From: Lineus longissimus | Lineage: Eukaryota; Nemertea; Pilidiophora; Heteronemertea; Lineidae | Assembly (NCBI RefSeq): GCF_910592395.1 | Contig: NC_088312.1 | Location: forward strand, 992,001 to 1,056,000 | DNA length: 64,000 nt | Reading direction: 5' to 3' | Shown: piece after piece, positions 26,788 to 38,497 of the stretch | How the letters are laid out: each line of letters begins with the position of its first letter | How positions within the stretch are numbered: the first letter of the stretch is position 1 | Position numbers and translations under genes: made by a program | Notes under the pieces: model-generated | What the model was told of the DNA's origin: nothing | The model's database searches: none | What the model saw: the letters and a program-made list of their open reading frames with translations, nothing else

Positions 26788-27226
26788 GCCGGTTATACTA
26801 ATTCCCGACCTACCCCGACTTTTCCCGACATTTACCGACTTGCGGAAAATGCTGCCAAAATATAGTGTATTAATTATCAGAATATTTATATTTGTACTGT
26901 TTACATACATATACAGCACTTCTGTTAATTTCAGGACTTTTGAACGATGCTAAGTTGAGCAAATCAACTCCAATAATTAATTTATGCTGGGTTCAGACAA
27001 GGCCATATGCATGTACAGTTTACAAGAAGCGACAACCACAACTAACCAAGATTACCGACCTGCAGAAAATTGCGGTCGGTTGGGTAGATGTAACTTGATT
27101 TGCTCAACTTAGCATCGTTCAAAAGTCTTGAAATTAACATACACTATATTTTGGCAGCATTTTCCGCAAGTCGGTAGGTAAATGTCGGGAAAAGTCGGGG
27201 TAGGTCGGGAATTAGTATGACCCGGC
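26788..27226. mobile_element. Foldback MITE, 439 bp
   Basis: Long inverted arms: CTAATTCCCGACCTACCCCG with CTTGCGGAAAATGCTGCCAA on the left and their complements on the right. An inner block (TTTGAACGATGCTAAGTTGA and its complement) is also paired. The left arm has an insertion of about 55 bp relative to the right, and the right arm a 4-bp duplication. Both flanks carry TGTAG directly outside GCCGG/CCGGC, a possible 5-bp target duplication. It ends about 120 bp before the GST start codon, so it may reach into the promoter. Confidence 0.8.
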
Positions 27227-27344
27227 TGTAGGCCTATGTAATGATTGATCTCATTCATGCAATGACTCGGCATTTTGAGTCGAGGAAAGATCTAGGATAG
27301 TCGTGTTCCCAATCACCTCGAAGTTCGTTTGCTCGTCGTCAAAT

Positions 27345-30300
27345 ATGGTTCATTACAAGCTTACCTACTTTGATGCCAGGGGAAGGGCAGAACTCTCTAG
27401 ATTGATATTTGCGGTTGCTGGAGTCGAGTATGGAGATGTCCGCATTAGCTTTGAAGAATGGGGAAAGCTGAAACCAAGTAAGTACAAAACCAGACTTTAT
27501 CAGGAGGTCTCCGGTCTATACCTTTAGTTAAGGATTGGAGAGAACCTTCGCACATATTATTATCACCTGGTCAACTAGGGATATAGGGGCCATGGCGATT
27601 TAGCGGATCCTGCGGATTCTGCGGAACCTGCGGAATCTGGGCGGAATCAGCATAAAAACAGCTCGAGAATATCGATATTATGATAAATTATCCTTATAAT
27701 AAATATTTGTAATATTCCATAACTGTTAAATTGTCTAAACCGCTAAGATTATCAAGCATTTCGGAAAAACCCCAACATGCATGAAAAAAATGTCTGCATT
27801 CTATTATCGGATGATTTCCACATTGGTCTCGTTAGGGAGTTTTTCCCAAATGTACGTGATGATGACGTGCCCCATTAACAGGACGTAACATCTATTTTAA
27901 AATGCGTTTCCAAAGTGAATGCATGAGGACAACCCATTTGTGTCGTATATCACTGGAAACGCCCGATTCCCCTGATTCTGCAGGATGTTAAATCGGGCAT
28001 TTTATTTCTTTAAATAAATCATAAGCTCCTAGCTCTGTTCATGGAGGTATTATTATCTTAATAATACCTCCATGCTCTGTTCGCCATCCCAAATGGCAAT
28101 ATTGCCAATTGGGCCGGACAATCACGAAAACCCCCAAATATTATGCATTTCTTCCTGAATGATTCTTACAGTGACCATTCTCCCATGAAAGACAGTTGCT
28201 AACGCTACACAAAAATCAAAAAAAATCGAGGGTCAACCATTGAACTTTTGAGATATGTTGAATTTTGCACAAATCAGCGAAAAACGCACCAACTGGCACT
28301 GGACGGCATTTCAACACGGGGCCGACGCACATCCCAAGTTCATTGTACACATACGTCGGCAACAACAGTATAAATGCGTAGTTTCTTGTTAGCCGCCTAT
28401 TGAGTAGCGCTCTAGGTTTCAGAAACTCCAAAAAAACATGTCTTTGCCAAAACAACTGCTGAATCAACACTGACATACTGTAAGGACCAAGAAATCAATG
28501 ATTTTAGGAACTACGGTGGGAGGGGGGGGGGTGCCGCGCATGAATAAAAAAAAAACTCCCTGATGGGACCATTGACCGTGATCTATAACCCAGGCCGAGT
28601 TGGTAATAGGCCGAGTTGGCCCGTAATCGTGTAAGTCGTTACGCACCGACCCGAAAAACACACGTCATTTTCGCTCATTCGTTAATTTGTTAATATCGTG
28701 CAGAATACATTAGGGATGGACACTTTTTCCAGGGGACATTTTAAACTTCTACACTGGCCTGGTTGACACGTCTCTCTTTATTTTACAACATCGCAAAATT
28801 GTGCACGAGCAACATACGATTGCCTTGATGATCCATCATTAAGATATTCAAGTCACATGATGACTGATGATGTCCAGGACTCCCAGATGACAAATCAGTT
28901 TAAACAGAGAATTTCCCACTCTCATGATAATAAATAAAAGATTTTTCTAAAACGTCCACCCGAGTCAATCATCCCACTCTTGATGACCAAACAGCCAGCA
29001 AGATCATGCGATGACAGGTGACAAGCCCGAGATCCTGGCAACGATCCTTAAACCACCCCAAGTCCCAGGAGGCGAAACGACTAATTTTTGGGTAGAGTGA
29101 CTCTCAGACACTCTCTTGATTTAGCTTGATTACATTACATCACGGCAGCGGCCAACGTGGGGCCTAATGGTATTACGCTAAGTTTGGGGGCGAAAATGCT
29201 GGGGGCAAAAACGTCAGGGAGCGAAACGACCGGATACCAATCCACTGCAGACCAGATTCCGCAGAATCCGCAGGATCCGCTAAATCGCCATGGCCGGATG
29301 AAAAACTCTTCCATTTATCTTCGAACAATCATGAATTTGCTTCGGTGCTCTGATACGACAAATACCAAACACGTGCATTACGGTGCAGGTTTTTCTTCGG
29401 TCATCTAGTATAAAATCATCACATTTTTCAGACACACCATTCGGTTCGCTGCCCTACCTGGAGGTCGATGGTAAAACAATCGCGCAAAGCCAGGCCATTG
29501 TCAGATTTCTTGCGAATGTGTTCGGTACGTAACAACTTCCAATGTAAACTGCCACGTGCATGTTATAGATTCTCGAGGACATCGAAACGCAGTGCCATCT
29601 GCCGGGAAGAAAGTTTAAAAAAGAGTCCAATGCATAACTTCCACCCACGTGCATTGGCGAATGGAAGCCTAACACTTCCTGACGAAGTGCATCCACTGCA
29701 TGCAGGAAATGGTGGCATTTGTTCATGACAGAGGGCAGAATCTGCGAACTTGGCTCGAGTCGTCTAAGGCTGAAGGCCTACTCAACCTGGAGATAACGCC
29801 AAGCAATAAGCCAACAGCGCCATGACCATGCAAGTTCGTGACTTCAGCCTGTGCTTGCTTGAACCACCTTCCTAAGGTTGCTGTCAAGTTCTGTTGTTTT
29901 CCTTTTCAGATTTGGCAGGTGCCGACCACTTCGAAAAAGCCAAAGTCGACGAAGCCGCAGAATGTGCTCTCGAAATTTTGACAGATGCAGTCAAGGTGAC
30001 GTTCGCTCCAGAAGCGGAGAAGGTGAGTTCAAAATTCTGCTTTACAAATTTTTGGTGGGGGGCTGATGATGTTTCTTCTTTTTGGGGAGAAAAAAAACAA
30101 ATGAAAAAAATATTTGCTTGCGTTTCTGCCACAAAAGCTCGAAAACTAAGTTGGCTGTGCATTATTTTTCAGGAGGCGAAGACAAAGGAGTTTGTCTCAA
30201 AGACTTGGCCATCACATGTGGTGAAGATTGAAAAGATTTTAGCTTCAAACCCGACGGGTTTCCTCGTCGGCTCTAAGGTAAGGCATTGATTGTAATGTAG

Positions 30301-31103
30301 TGTAACCCTGTAGTACATGATACGTATAGAAACGTTACCATAGGAGAAATGGTGATAGAATCGCCATACCATATATACGTCGTGGTGTGTAAAGCTCATG
30401 TATGTTAGTAAGATAAACTGCCGATTTATAAACCAGGTTCATACCTGCACTAGATACCTGATGGGTAAAGGATCAACAGAGGCTGGTTTGGGTTCCAGCT
30501 GTTAATCGTCCACCGCCCAAAAACGAAAAAAACTCAATGGCGATTGACGGAATGGTATAGTTGCAGAATAGTTTTAATCTTATGCCTAGTTCCAATGTCT
30601 TAGCTCAGATGGCAGCATGTGACAGTTACGAAGACTTGTAAAGATGTGACAAATGTCACACGGATTTACCGTGGCTCTATGTTGTATATCTGCTGGGGAG
30701 GACCATGTTCTTCAGAAATGAGTTTTGTCAATGAGACAGCAGCCTGGTATGTCCTCATCCAGGACTCCGCACTTGACTAAAGTTCGACTGCTTCGTGGTC
30801 TTGCAGGTGCAACACGATGCGGTTTTATTTGTAAGGTTGGGGAATTTCGTGATGGGTCGGACAACGAACGGGATAGAGCCGAATTTTCAGAATTGACCGT
30901 GATCATTGTAAGATTACATTATCATCGTCTTCTGTTCTTTTCAGCTTACCTACGCAGATTTGGCGCTTTTCTCAATCTTGGACACCGTCTGCTCGTTCGA
31001 GGGAGCAACTGTCAGCGGGCCCATTGCGCAGCACAGGAAGAAGGTCGGTGCAGTCCCGGCCATTGCTAAATGGATTAGCGCCAGACCAAAGAATACGTTC
31101 TAG
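27345..31103 (+). CDS. Sigma-class glutathione S-transferase, 5 exons
   Basis: Cytosolic GST (200 aa) of the sigma/HPGDS-like class, the class that conjugates glutathione to electrophiles and includes haematopoietic prostaglandin D synthase. CDS exons: 27345-27477, 29432-29524, 29910-30022, 30173-30277, 30945-31103; all GT-AG and consistent in phase. The N-terminal thioredoxin fold has catalytic Tyr8 (KLTYFDARGRAE), cis-Pro52 in GSLPYLEVDG and the glutathione gamma-Glu motif QSQAIVRFLA (63-72). The all-helical domain has LTYADLALF (149-157) with the N-capping Asp. The ATG at 27345 fits the family start exactly; an in-frame GTG further upstream does not. Intron 1 (about 2 kb) is mostly a transposon. 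A polyadenylation signal at 31392-31397 would make its 3' UTR overlap that of the convergent channel gene. Exact substrate class is inferred. Confidence 0.93.
27588..29295. mobile_element. 1.7-kb TIR element in GST intron 1
   Basis: GGCCATGGCGATTTAGCGGA plus TCCTGCGGATTCTGCGGAA at the left is matched in inverted orientation at the right end (TTCCGCAGAATCCGCAGGAT then CCGCTAAATCGCCATGGCC), giving TIRs of about 45 bp. The interior has no long open frame, so it is a non-autonomous DNA transposon or a deletion derivative. The pair accounts for most of GST intron 1. It holds a poly-G tract near 28512-28522 and a small perfect hairpin at 28040-28074. I found no clear target-site duplication. Confidence 0.65.
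28040..28074. repeat. Perfect 35-nt hairpin with direct-repeat flanks
   Basis: CATGGAGGTATTATTA, a 3-nt loop, then the exact complement TAATAATACCTCCATG. It is flanked by CTCTGTTC on the left and CTCTGTTC on the right, an 8-9 bp direct repeat that looks like a target-site duplication around a minimal hairpin insertion. Confidence 0.7.
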
Positions 31104-31596
31104 ACCTGCAGCTTCCGAATCATCGACGGCCAACAAAAGCTGACAGTTACTTCATAGATGTAGATATTGATGATGTTGTTTAGCAAAGAGGGTGGAAGTT
31201 GTTGGTACAATTAAGGGAAATGAAATTTTCCATGGTCTAAAAAGATGTAAAAAAATGTCCTTCATGTGTCATTTGGTTACTCAGTTTATTGCCACAATAA
31301 TATACATGTATACAAACATTTAAAAAATTACAGTACAGGGTTAAAAATATTTATCATTGCGCCTTACTTTATTATGACCGTCGTATATAGAAATAAAGAT
31401 ACTGAAAATGATACATTCAATGCACATGTAAGATACTTAATTCCCGGCTGATCAGCCATTTTGTTGACACAGCTCCAGAAAATGGACGCGTGAAGCGATC
31501 GGTTCTCTGTTGCGCCATTGAGTCTGACGTTACATCATATAATAAAAATAATCGACCCAGTGTCTCTTTTAAGAAAGTATCTTCCTTCTTCATTCG

Positions 31597-34500
31597 TCAT
31601 CCCGTTAACTTGCCCCGTATTCCAATGAGTGCGAGGTCAATAACTATCTCAATCAGCTGAAAGAACGTGACGATGGATGCGCCAACGTAGAGTTCCACGG
31701 TCCCACCGATGTCGGACACCATCTCCTGCCACTGAAACGAAGGATATTGTCGGTTAAATTGACTTCATCGGACTCGCCAGTACTGTGCTCCGGTTTAAGG
31801 TTCATATGCACATAAGTACACTTTAGTTAAACTGACTATCATCGCGATTACACAATGATGCATACTGTAACGACGGGTGTATACGCCGGTAGAGGCGTCT
31901 TTTCCACACAGCCGTATATACTGGCACTTGCTACGTGTACAGCTATATTACAAGCTACTGCCACACACAACCAGTGTCAAGATAGACAATATTCTGGGCA
32001 GTTGGGCTATTAGGATGTCTCAGTCCCAGTTACTAAAATCTTACATACATAGGCCTACTTACGGAATAACCCTCTTCGGTGACTATTCTTTGGAACATCA
32101 TATCTTGGTAGAAAACGTTTAATTTCAAAAAGTTGTAGCTGCAAAGATACCGATTAGACAACGTGTATACAGAGTCATTATAAACAGATTCCTTTACCCC
32201 CTTCGTGGCGACACTTTATCGAGGGGAGGCCTACATCTCCCCAAAAGCCGTCCATGCAGTCCAGTAAAAAAATGTGTGTGCCACCGCATGTATTTTCATC
32301 AGATTCATGACTTTGTCAATTAGGGGAGGGATCAATACGCCCTCGGGCTTCCTACTGAGGGGGACACTGATTTCCATTACACTGGCTGTTGGCGATACTC
32401 AATACCGATACAGCATAAATTCGTTTTTCACTCACTGTAAGAATTCTCTTGCTTCCATGTCCGACATCTTCATTATTATCTGACCAAGCTTTGGGTTCAC
32501 CTCGGCAATCATCATCTTGATATCTTCCTGAAGAATTTTAGAAAGGGTCATTAGATAATAATGGTGCTTTTAGATTGGCGCTTTTAACTCTAGTTTTGGT
32601 CATCAAAACACTTAGATACCGAGTTGTCCCTTACATCTATCTGCTGTGTTCAGCCGAGAGTTCCATGGATGGACTCACTTGGGCCAACAACTCATTAAGG
32701 AAGACTACAGGTAGGATGCGGGTGTGCCAAAATATGTTTAAAGAGGTCTACACATGTTTACTCTCTCACAGTGAATCGTCACTATTCTCACTTGTACCCA
32801 CACTCGAATACCAGGGTCGGTCGTATATACAGGCCTACTCCTCCCTGGTTTGTTCAGTCCACACTAAATGGAGCTTGGGGGTTTCGAAGGCGAGAAAAGT
32901 AGATATTTATAGCTACCTCCTTGGCTAATGCTGGCCATCCTGAAGATGTGCTCGTGGTTGGGAAAAGGTTTTCGCTGAAATCATTGAATAGAATCAGGAG
33001 ATATCCGGTCGTTCTGCCCATGCAGCTGGGAACTTGGTGGCCGTCATCGAGGAGCTAAATCACAATCATGCTTTATATCAGGGAGCCTTTGGGTCGATTT
33101 TGCTTTAGGTAATGGGAAAAATCCACAAGGCAGCGACACCAGTGTGAAGATTATAAAAGAGGATGCTTTACTAACCTGCATATGATCGGGCACGGTGGGT
33201 CACAGGTAAGCTGATCCATATAAAACAGTCTTTCTACATTTTCAATACACGTTTCTACAAGAAGACGGTACAAGAATCGGTTAGCGAAATATGACAAAGA
33301 TATGATGAAGAAAACAACATACATTTGTAATTATGTAACGCAAATCTGATTTTGAATCAATGCGTTCATCCTTTCAATACAAAGGGGCTTCAGTAAGCCT
33401 ATATAAATTGTTGACTCTCCCCACGCAATGCGAACCATAATATGCATGAGAAGGAAACGTTGTGTGGGATACCTGTGGCCGTCGTTGGGCTGATACCACT
33501 GTAAGACTGCAGCCTGATGGAGTCACAAGATAAGAAGTGCGACATGTTCATCATCACTTCACCACTTTCTCCTCGTTGAATAAACGATTTGATCTAGGTG
33601 TACTCACGTGATTCTGTATTGGTTAAGGTACAAAATGGCGCCGTTGGAACGTTAGTGTTATTAAAGGCTCCTCCCGTGAACGCGTACATTGCGTATTTAC
33701 AACCGCACGTCTCCACGATGGCCTTCTGCAAACATGTCTTTTCACAGCCCTGGCTTGTGTATTTAACTCCGTACAGCATCTCCACGTGAGCGTCCCTCGC
33801 TAAAGCTTCAGCGGTGGTAAGGTTTTCGCAAGCGCCATGAGGAGAGCTCATCCTCTCTATAGATACCTGGGGAAAGACAACGAGGTTGGATTACTATATA
33901 CATGTACATTATATGGAGGGAGCAATTCAGGTAGAATTTGGTGAGGGTTGGGCTGACCTCTTATTCTTCCCGCGCCTGCGACAGTAGCATATTTACCTTA
34001 CGTATTCCAATCTGCGTTTGAAAGCCGGGAGCAACCAGTAGGCCATGGTCTTGTGGGAAGGGCATCACATCTTGGTTGTGCACGATCACCTTGATTCCGG
34101 CAGAGTCGGCCACTTCATGAAAGTAATCTCCTTGGTCAATGTAGAGCATGACCGACAAACCTGAAAATATTTGTGAAAATCAGTTATGGGCCTATGTATC
34201 AGCATCGAAGGACAAATGCCCCTGTACGATTTCCGATTGGAGACTGCTTCGACAGGAAATGCACCATTGGGTTGCTGATGATGGGTTCAGAATGGAAATG
34301 CTCTTCAACGTGTTTCCAATGATGTGATTTGATTGGAAATGGCCCTGCACGTTTGCCGATGACGCTTTTGAATGGAAAAGAATGCCCCTGGCGCGCGGGT
34401 TGCCGATGATGTAATAGAATAAAATGCCAAACAATCGTACTCACCATGGAGAGGACCGGGCGAAGACGTTTTTTTAACTGCTTCATCATAAGCATTTTTT

Positions 34501-35933
34501 ACGTTGAACGAAAAACAGTTTCCAAATCGTGGATTGGTTGATCGGGTAAAATTGCTGAAAAAAAATTGACTGGTAAATTGACAAGTGCAGTTACCATATG
34601 TACTTGTGAATTCAATTTTACGCAGCATGTACTTTGGTTGCCAAAAAACCCCCAGAGCATACGATTGTCACTGTTTGTATGGGCAGCTTTCGTTGTAAAA
34701 CTTAAAGAGACTGCAGACTAAAACACTTTGAAGTGGCCTACCCATCAAATAGTATATACAAATTTGTGAAACAGATATCAATAGAGTTATGTCTGGCCCT
34801 GTTGACAGCACTTTCTTACATTGGCGAGCACGACTTGCCTGCCCACGAGCAGTCGATCATCATATCATTGAGGGAATACCCAATAGTCGTTTGATCGTCA
34901 CCCTCTAGGCTCATGTATTTCGCATAGAACTCTTGGCTGTTGTCAAAATCCTCCCTGCTGCTATCGTAATCAATGTCATCCCAAGTGAAGTTGTCTGTGC
35001 CGCCAGAACTGCCTGAAGGTGAAGGAGAGTTTCCTGATGAGCCGGAGTTTGCGCTATTCTTCTTCCTGACGCCAGCACCTTTTCTCCCCTGAGATGTTCT
35101 GTTATAAAATTCCTTGAAATCATCACTGTTTATTTTCGATATTTTGGATCGTCTGAATGGGTTGACATTGCACATGGTTACTGCCGGGAAGTCGAGTCTG
35201 CGTTCGAAGACATATTCAAAATTTGTTGCCGTTGGTGCGTCTATAAATGTCTGAATCACACCCGACAGCTGCCAAGCACATACAGCTGAAATACAACGAA
35301 ATGTAGGTTATATAACAGCGCTTTGTGGACAACAATCTCCAAGGACTTGCACAGCACATTGGCCATGTCCGGCAAGTTGGAATACGGAGTGGCACTCCAT
35401 GCCAAAGCCTCGAACCCACTACCTTCCGATCACTGATCGGACGCTCCTCAACAGTTGGTGCAACCGCGCTTCCCAATTGCCTTTTATTCTGTAGGCAAAT
35501 GAAGAAAACAACATACATTTAAAGAGTAAAAGGAATCAAATCTTGATGATCCCTTGACAATGCGAAGATGACATCGAATTGAGAATTAAACTGAGCGGAA
35601 CTCCTACCGGTTAGTCCAATGAGGAACGCGATCCAAATCGCCTTTCTGACAAAATGGTTACTCCTCAGCAGATTCGATATTCCATGCATGTCAACAACCG
35701 GGAGAAAGTCATAGAAGCGTTGTGATGCCATCCCTCCGCGGGCCCTTTCCCCACGAACAGGACTCCCAGGGGAAGTCACACCCTCCCCGCTGAGTCTCCG
35801 GTTTTCGGCATCCTCCGGAGCGGACGACTTTTTCATCATTTCCATGCCTGTGTACTTCTCAAAACCACCACTGCCAAAGCTATTGACTCTGTACTGATAG
35901 ATGCCCGCGGCGTGATCTTGGTCGAACCGCGTC
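31597..35933 (-). CDS. DEG/ENaC sodium channel (FaNaC/ASIC-like)
   Basis: Trimeric two-membrane-pass cation channel subunit of the degenerin/epithelial Na+ channel family, closest in style to peptide-gated FaNaC and ASIC types. Exons in mRNA order: 35608-35933, 34820-35285, 34445-34554, 33997-34160, 33608-33866, 33473-33513, 33176-33210, 32917-32974, 32436-32527, 32063-32138, 31597-31731; phases agree throughout. Motifs: cytosolic gating His-Gly (DMHGISNL) before TM1; FPAVTMCNVNPFR after TM1; IGYSLNDMMIDC; RFGNCFSFN; Cys-rich CEKTC...CGCKY; SGWPAL; then SDIGGTVELYVGAS, which carries the Gly-Ala-Ser selectivity filter and TM2. About 586 codons are visible. The first in-frame ATG is at 35845, but the frame is open to the acceptor at 35933, so an upstream start exon (ending in phase 2) is probably missing. 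The 41- and 35-nt exons are the least certain. A Ser/Gly/Asn-rich insertion sits in the extracellular domain. Polyadenylation signal at 31285-31290. Confidence 0.9.
35340..35480 (-). mobile_element. Candidate tRNA-derived SINE in channel intron 1
   Basis: Read on the minus strand, the intron between the first two visible channel exons contains GTTGAGGAGCGTCCGATCAG, a stem-like GATCGG and GGTAGTGGGTTCGAGGC. These resemble the A-box/anticodon region and B box (GGTTCGA) of a tRNA, with plausible spacing. Downstream sequence is not tRNA-like and no intact cloverleaf forms, so I call a SINE head rather than a tRNA gene. A diagnostic tail and target duplication were not seen. Confidence 0.4.
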
Positions 35934-36045
35934 CTGAAGGAAAAAAGAAAACGCAGTTCTGAAACACTTGGATGGACGTTCGGTAGGCCAATGAATGCAA
36001 CCAGCTACCGGTGTGAAGTTTATCGTTGTTCGCCATTTCAGGATG

Positions 36046-36481
36046 CACTCCGGACGCAGTGGACCGGCCTCGTTCCTCACCGTAAGGAGACAAAATTTGT
36101 ATGACGCGATGGGCTGTCCACGGAGTCTATCTCAGGATGGTACCCATTTGAATTAAAGGAGGTTTGCTAAATTTAGTAATATGTCTATACATGCTTCCCG
36201 AAATTAGTGGCTTGCATTGGAACTAACTTTTTCCCCCTTGTTCGTCATTAAAGGCATTCAAGTGTGTTGGTCAACCATGACTATCTCCTTTGTCCCTCCA
36301 CCATAAGGCCTAGTTTCTCCTTATGACGTCATTATTTCGGACACTCAGCGCCCCATTTCTGGAAAGGTGTATATAAAAGTGTTTTCACGGTCAGCCTGGA
36401 ATCCGTGGGCTGCCCATTGCGTCATCCTAATTTGATCTCCTTATGGAAGAGGAACGAGGCCGGTCCACTGCGTCCGGAGTG
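36046..36481. mobile_element. MITE, 436 bp, about 80-bp TIRs
   Basis: Left end CACTCCGGACGCAGTGGACC followed by GGCCTCGTTCCTC, and right end the complement, match over about 80 bp with few differences. The interior contains GACGTCAT and a TATATAAAAG word. The right flank begins TA; the left flank is TG, so a TA target site is possible but not proven. It lies about 110 bp upstream of the first visible exon of the channel gene. Isolated copies of one end occur at about 45207-45291 and 47505-47580, and a fragment of its interior (36281-36373) is repeated at 57851-57940. Confidence 0.8.
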
Positions 36482-38497
36482 TAGGTCAGCCATGTTGGAG
36501 GGCACAACAATGATTTGTTAGGCCTGACTGAACTGAATAAAATGCTGTCATGGTCACTGTTGTTTGTCCCTCCAGCATGGCAGGGGAAGACGTCACGTGA
36601 AACCACTCTAAACATTCATACCTTTATAAGTGTGCGGCATAAATTAATCATGATGTAACCCTCGGCAGTGGACCGAATCGAACGCAAGATTTCGTCACTC
36701 ACGCCCCTCTGCATGGCTATATAGGCCTATGTGAATGTCATAATCTGTGCAAAATATAGGCCTACATATGAAGTACACCTAGTCCCCTCATTGACTTGTT
36801 AAGCCCTCTTGGAATTAAATTATCTTTTTAGCTGTGTTCTGTGTTTTTGAGACTGCACCATATAATAGATGGGTAGAGACAGACCATGACTTTTCAATAG
36901 CTTTCATGATCATTTGTCATGTTTATGTCTGTCCCTCCAGCCTGGCAGGTGATGATGTCACGTGGAACCACTCTATAGACTGCATCAAATGTTTGATTCA
37001 TGAAAAGTGGAATTCTATGGACCCCTTGAATTGTTCCAAAAGTCGAAAAATCGGCCCAAGATGTGTTGTCCGAGGGTCTAGTGAAAACCAGTAGACTAAC
37101 ACCTACCTGTCACTCGGCAGAACAACTGGTCTCGAGAATAGTGGCCTAACCGAGTTGTTCAGCCGATGGTCCATGAACGTGCGAGTGGAGAACTGTCCTC
37201 AAAGCTTTACCATCGGTTGTAGTTTACATTGAGCTGTACAAACACGTATCGTAACACTGATCACAACCCTATGCGACCTACCACTAATAAGCAAAATAAG
37301 ACTTGATGGTCATGTAATTATTCATGAATATATATATGTTAAGATTGATCTGGAATTCCAGTTCGAAGCCCTTTTTATCAATCCGGACTATTTTCTCCTG
37401 GGGCAGACTTTCTTTTCACTCTGCTCAGTGCCTATCAATATATAGGCCTAAATGATCCGTTGTTCCTCCTGTGAAGAATGCAACACAAAGCGAGTATGCA
37501 GGTACATGTACGTTAAGAATAATCGCGGATTGCATATCCAGTCTGACAATGCATGGCAAATGTGTGATGTAATCATGCGGATGACGTCCGCGGTCGGTGA
37601 CATTGCGAATAAAAATAGCATTTCCTTGGAAGCAAATCCTTCAAGAAGAAGCAGTATTTGCTAAAAGTAGAAGATAATGCTTGTTTTCGTATGAATAAAC
37701 TTCAAGCAAATGCTTGAAGCTCTGTCCCGATGGTCTGTGTTGGTAATCTTATTTCATCTTGTGGTTTTGGTATTGTTATAGAAGGGGGTCAAGCATCCTA
37801 AACTTCACTTGGTACCTATATTAACCAAGTTTTTTTTAGTTATGTGTGTGGGAGAAGAGCACACGACTGACCCCTCGAGGATAGGGGTCAAGAGGTCTCC
37901 TGATGAAAAGATGTTGGCGAAAGTGCTGACTTTCATGGCAAATACAATTTTCGTGACCAAAACGGATAAAATCAGCTTTTCGGAAGATGACAAACCTTTC
38001 ACTTTTACTTTCTAGCCACCTCATGAGCAACCTTGAAAAAGCAAAGCATTTATCATGTCAAAAGCATAGTGCTATACACTTTATTCATATGAAGACAAGC
38101 ATTTGCTCCATTTCGAAGCAAACTCTAGATACTAAAAAGTGTTTGCTTTGACTTGTAGCAGACTTAAATTTCCGAGACTTTGCTACGGTTTTATTCATAC
38201 GACGACAAGCAAAATGCTTCAAAATCGGTAGAGAAAGTAATGCTAGTTTTTATTCATATGGCCCATTTATTCGCCATACACCAAGATAGACTTAAGTTTA
38301 AAACCTCCTTGGGTAAATAAAATATAGTCTATTATGCGCTCTCTGACATGTCTGAGCTTCCGTCCCGACCGACACTTCGGACTGTGAAGTCGAGACGGCT
38401 CTTGGCCGATTTTTACTCAAGTCTTAGTGGATTGTCCTAGCTTTGCATTGTGGGTAAATCAACACAGCGCGATACATGCACCAGCCGCAAAAGCACA
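36482..38497. repeat. Intergenic region with degenerate inverted and direct repeats
   Basis: No gene seen. About 37605-38268 is bounded by GCGAATAAAAATAGCATTT on the left and the complement of ATGAATAAAAACTAGCATTA on the right. Further inverted copies of AATGCTTG(T)CTTCATATGAATAAA lie inside, consistent with an old foldback MITE. A separate segment containing TGTCCCTCCAGC, ACGTCACGTG-like and AACCACTCTA words is present twice in direct orientation (about 36560-36610 and 36928-36975). The last ~100 bp before 38498 probably hold the Mondo-like promoter; GCATTGTGGGTAA just upstream of the start resembles common housekeeping promoter elements. Confidence 0.5.
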
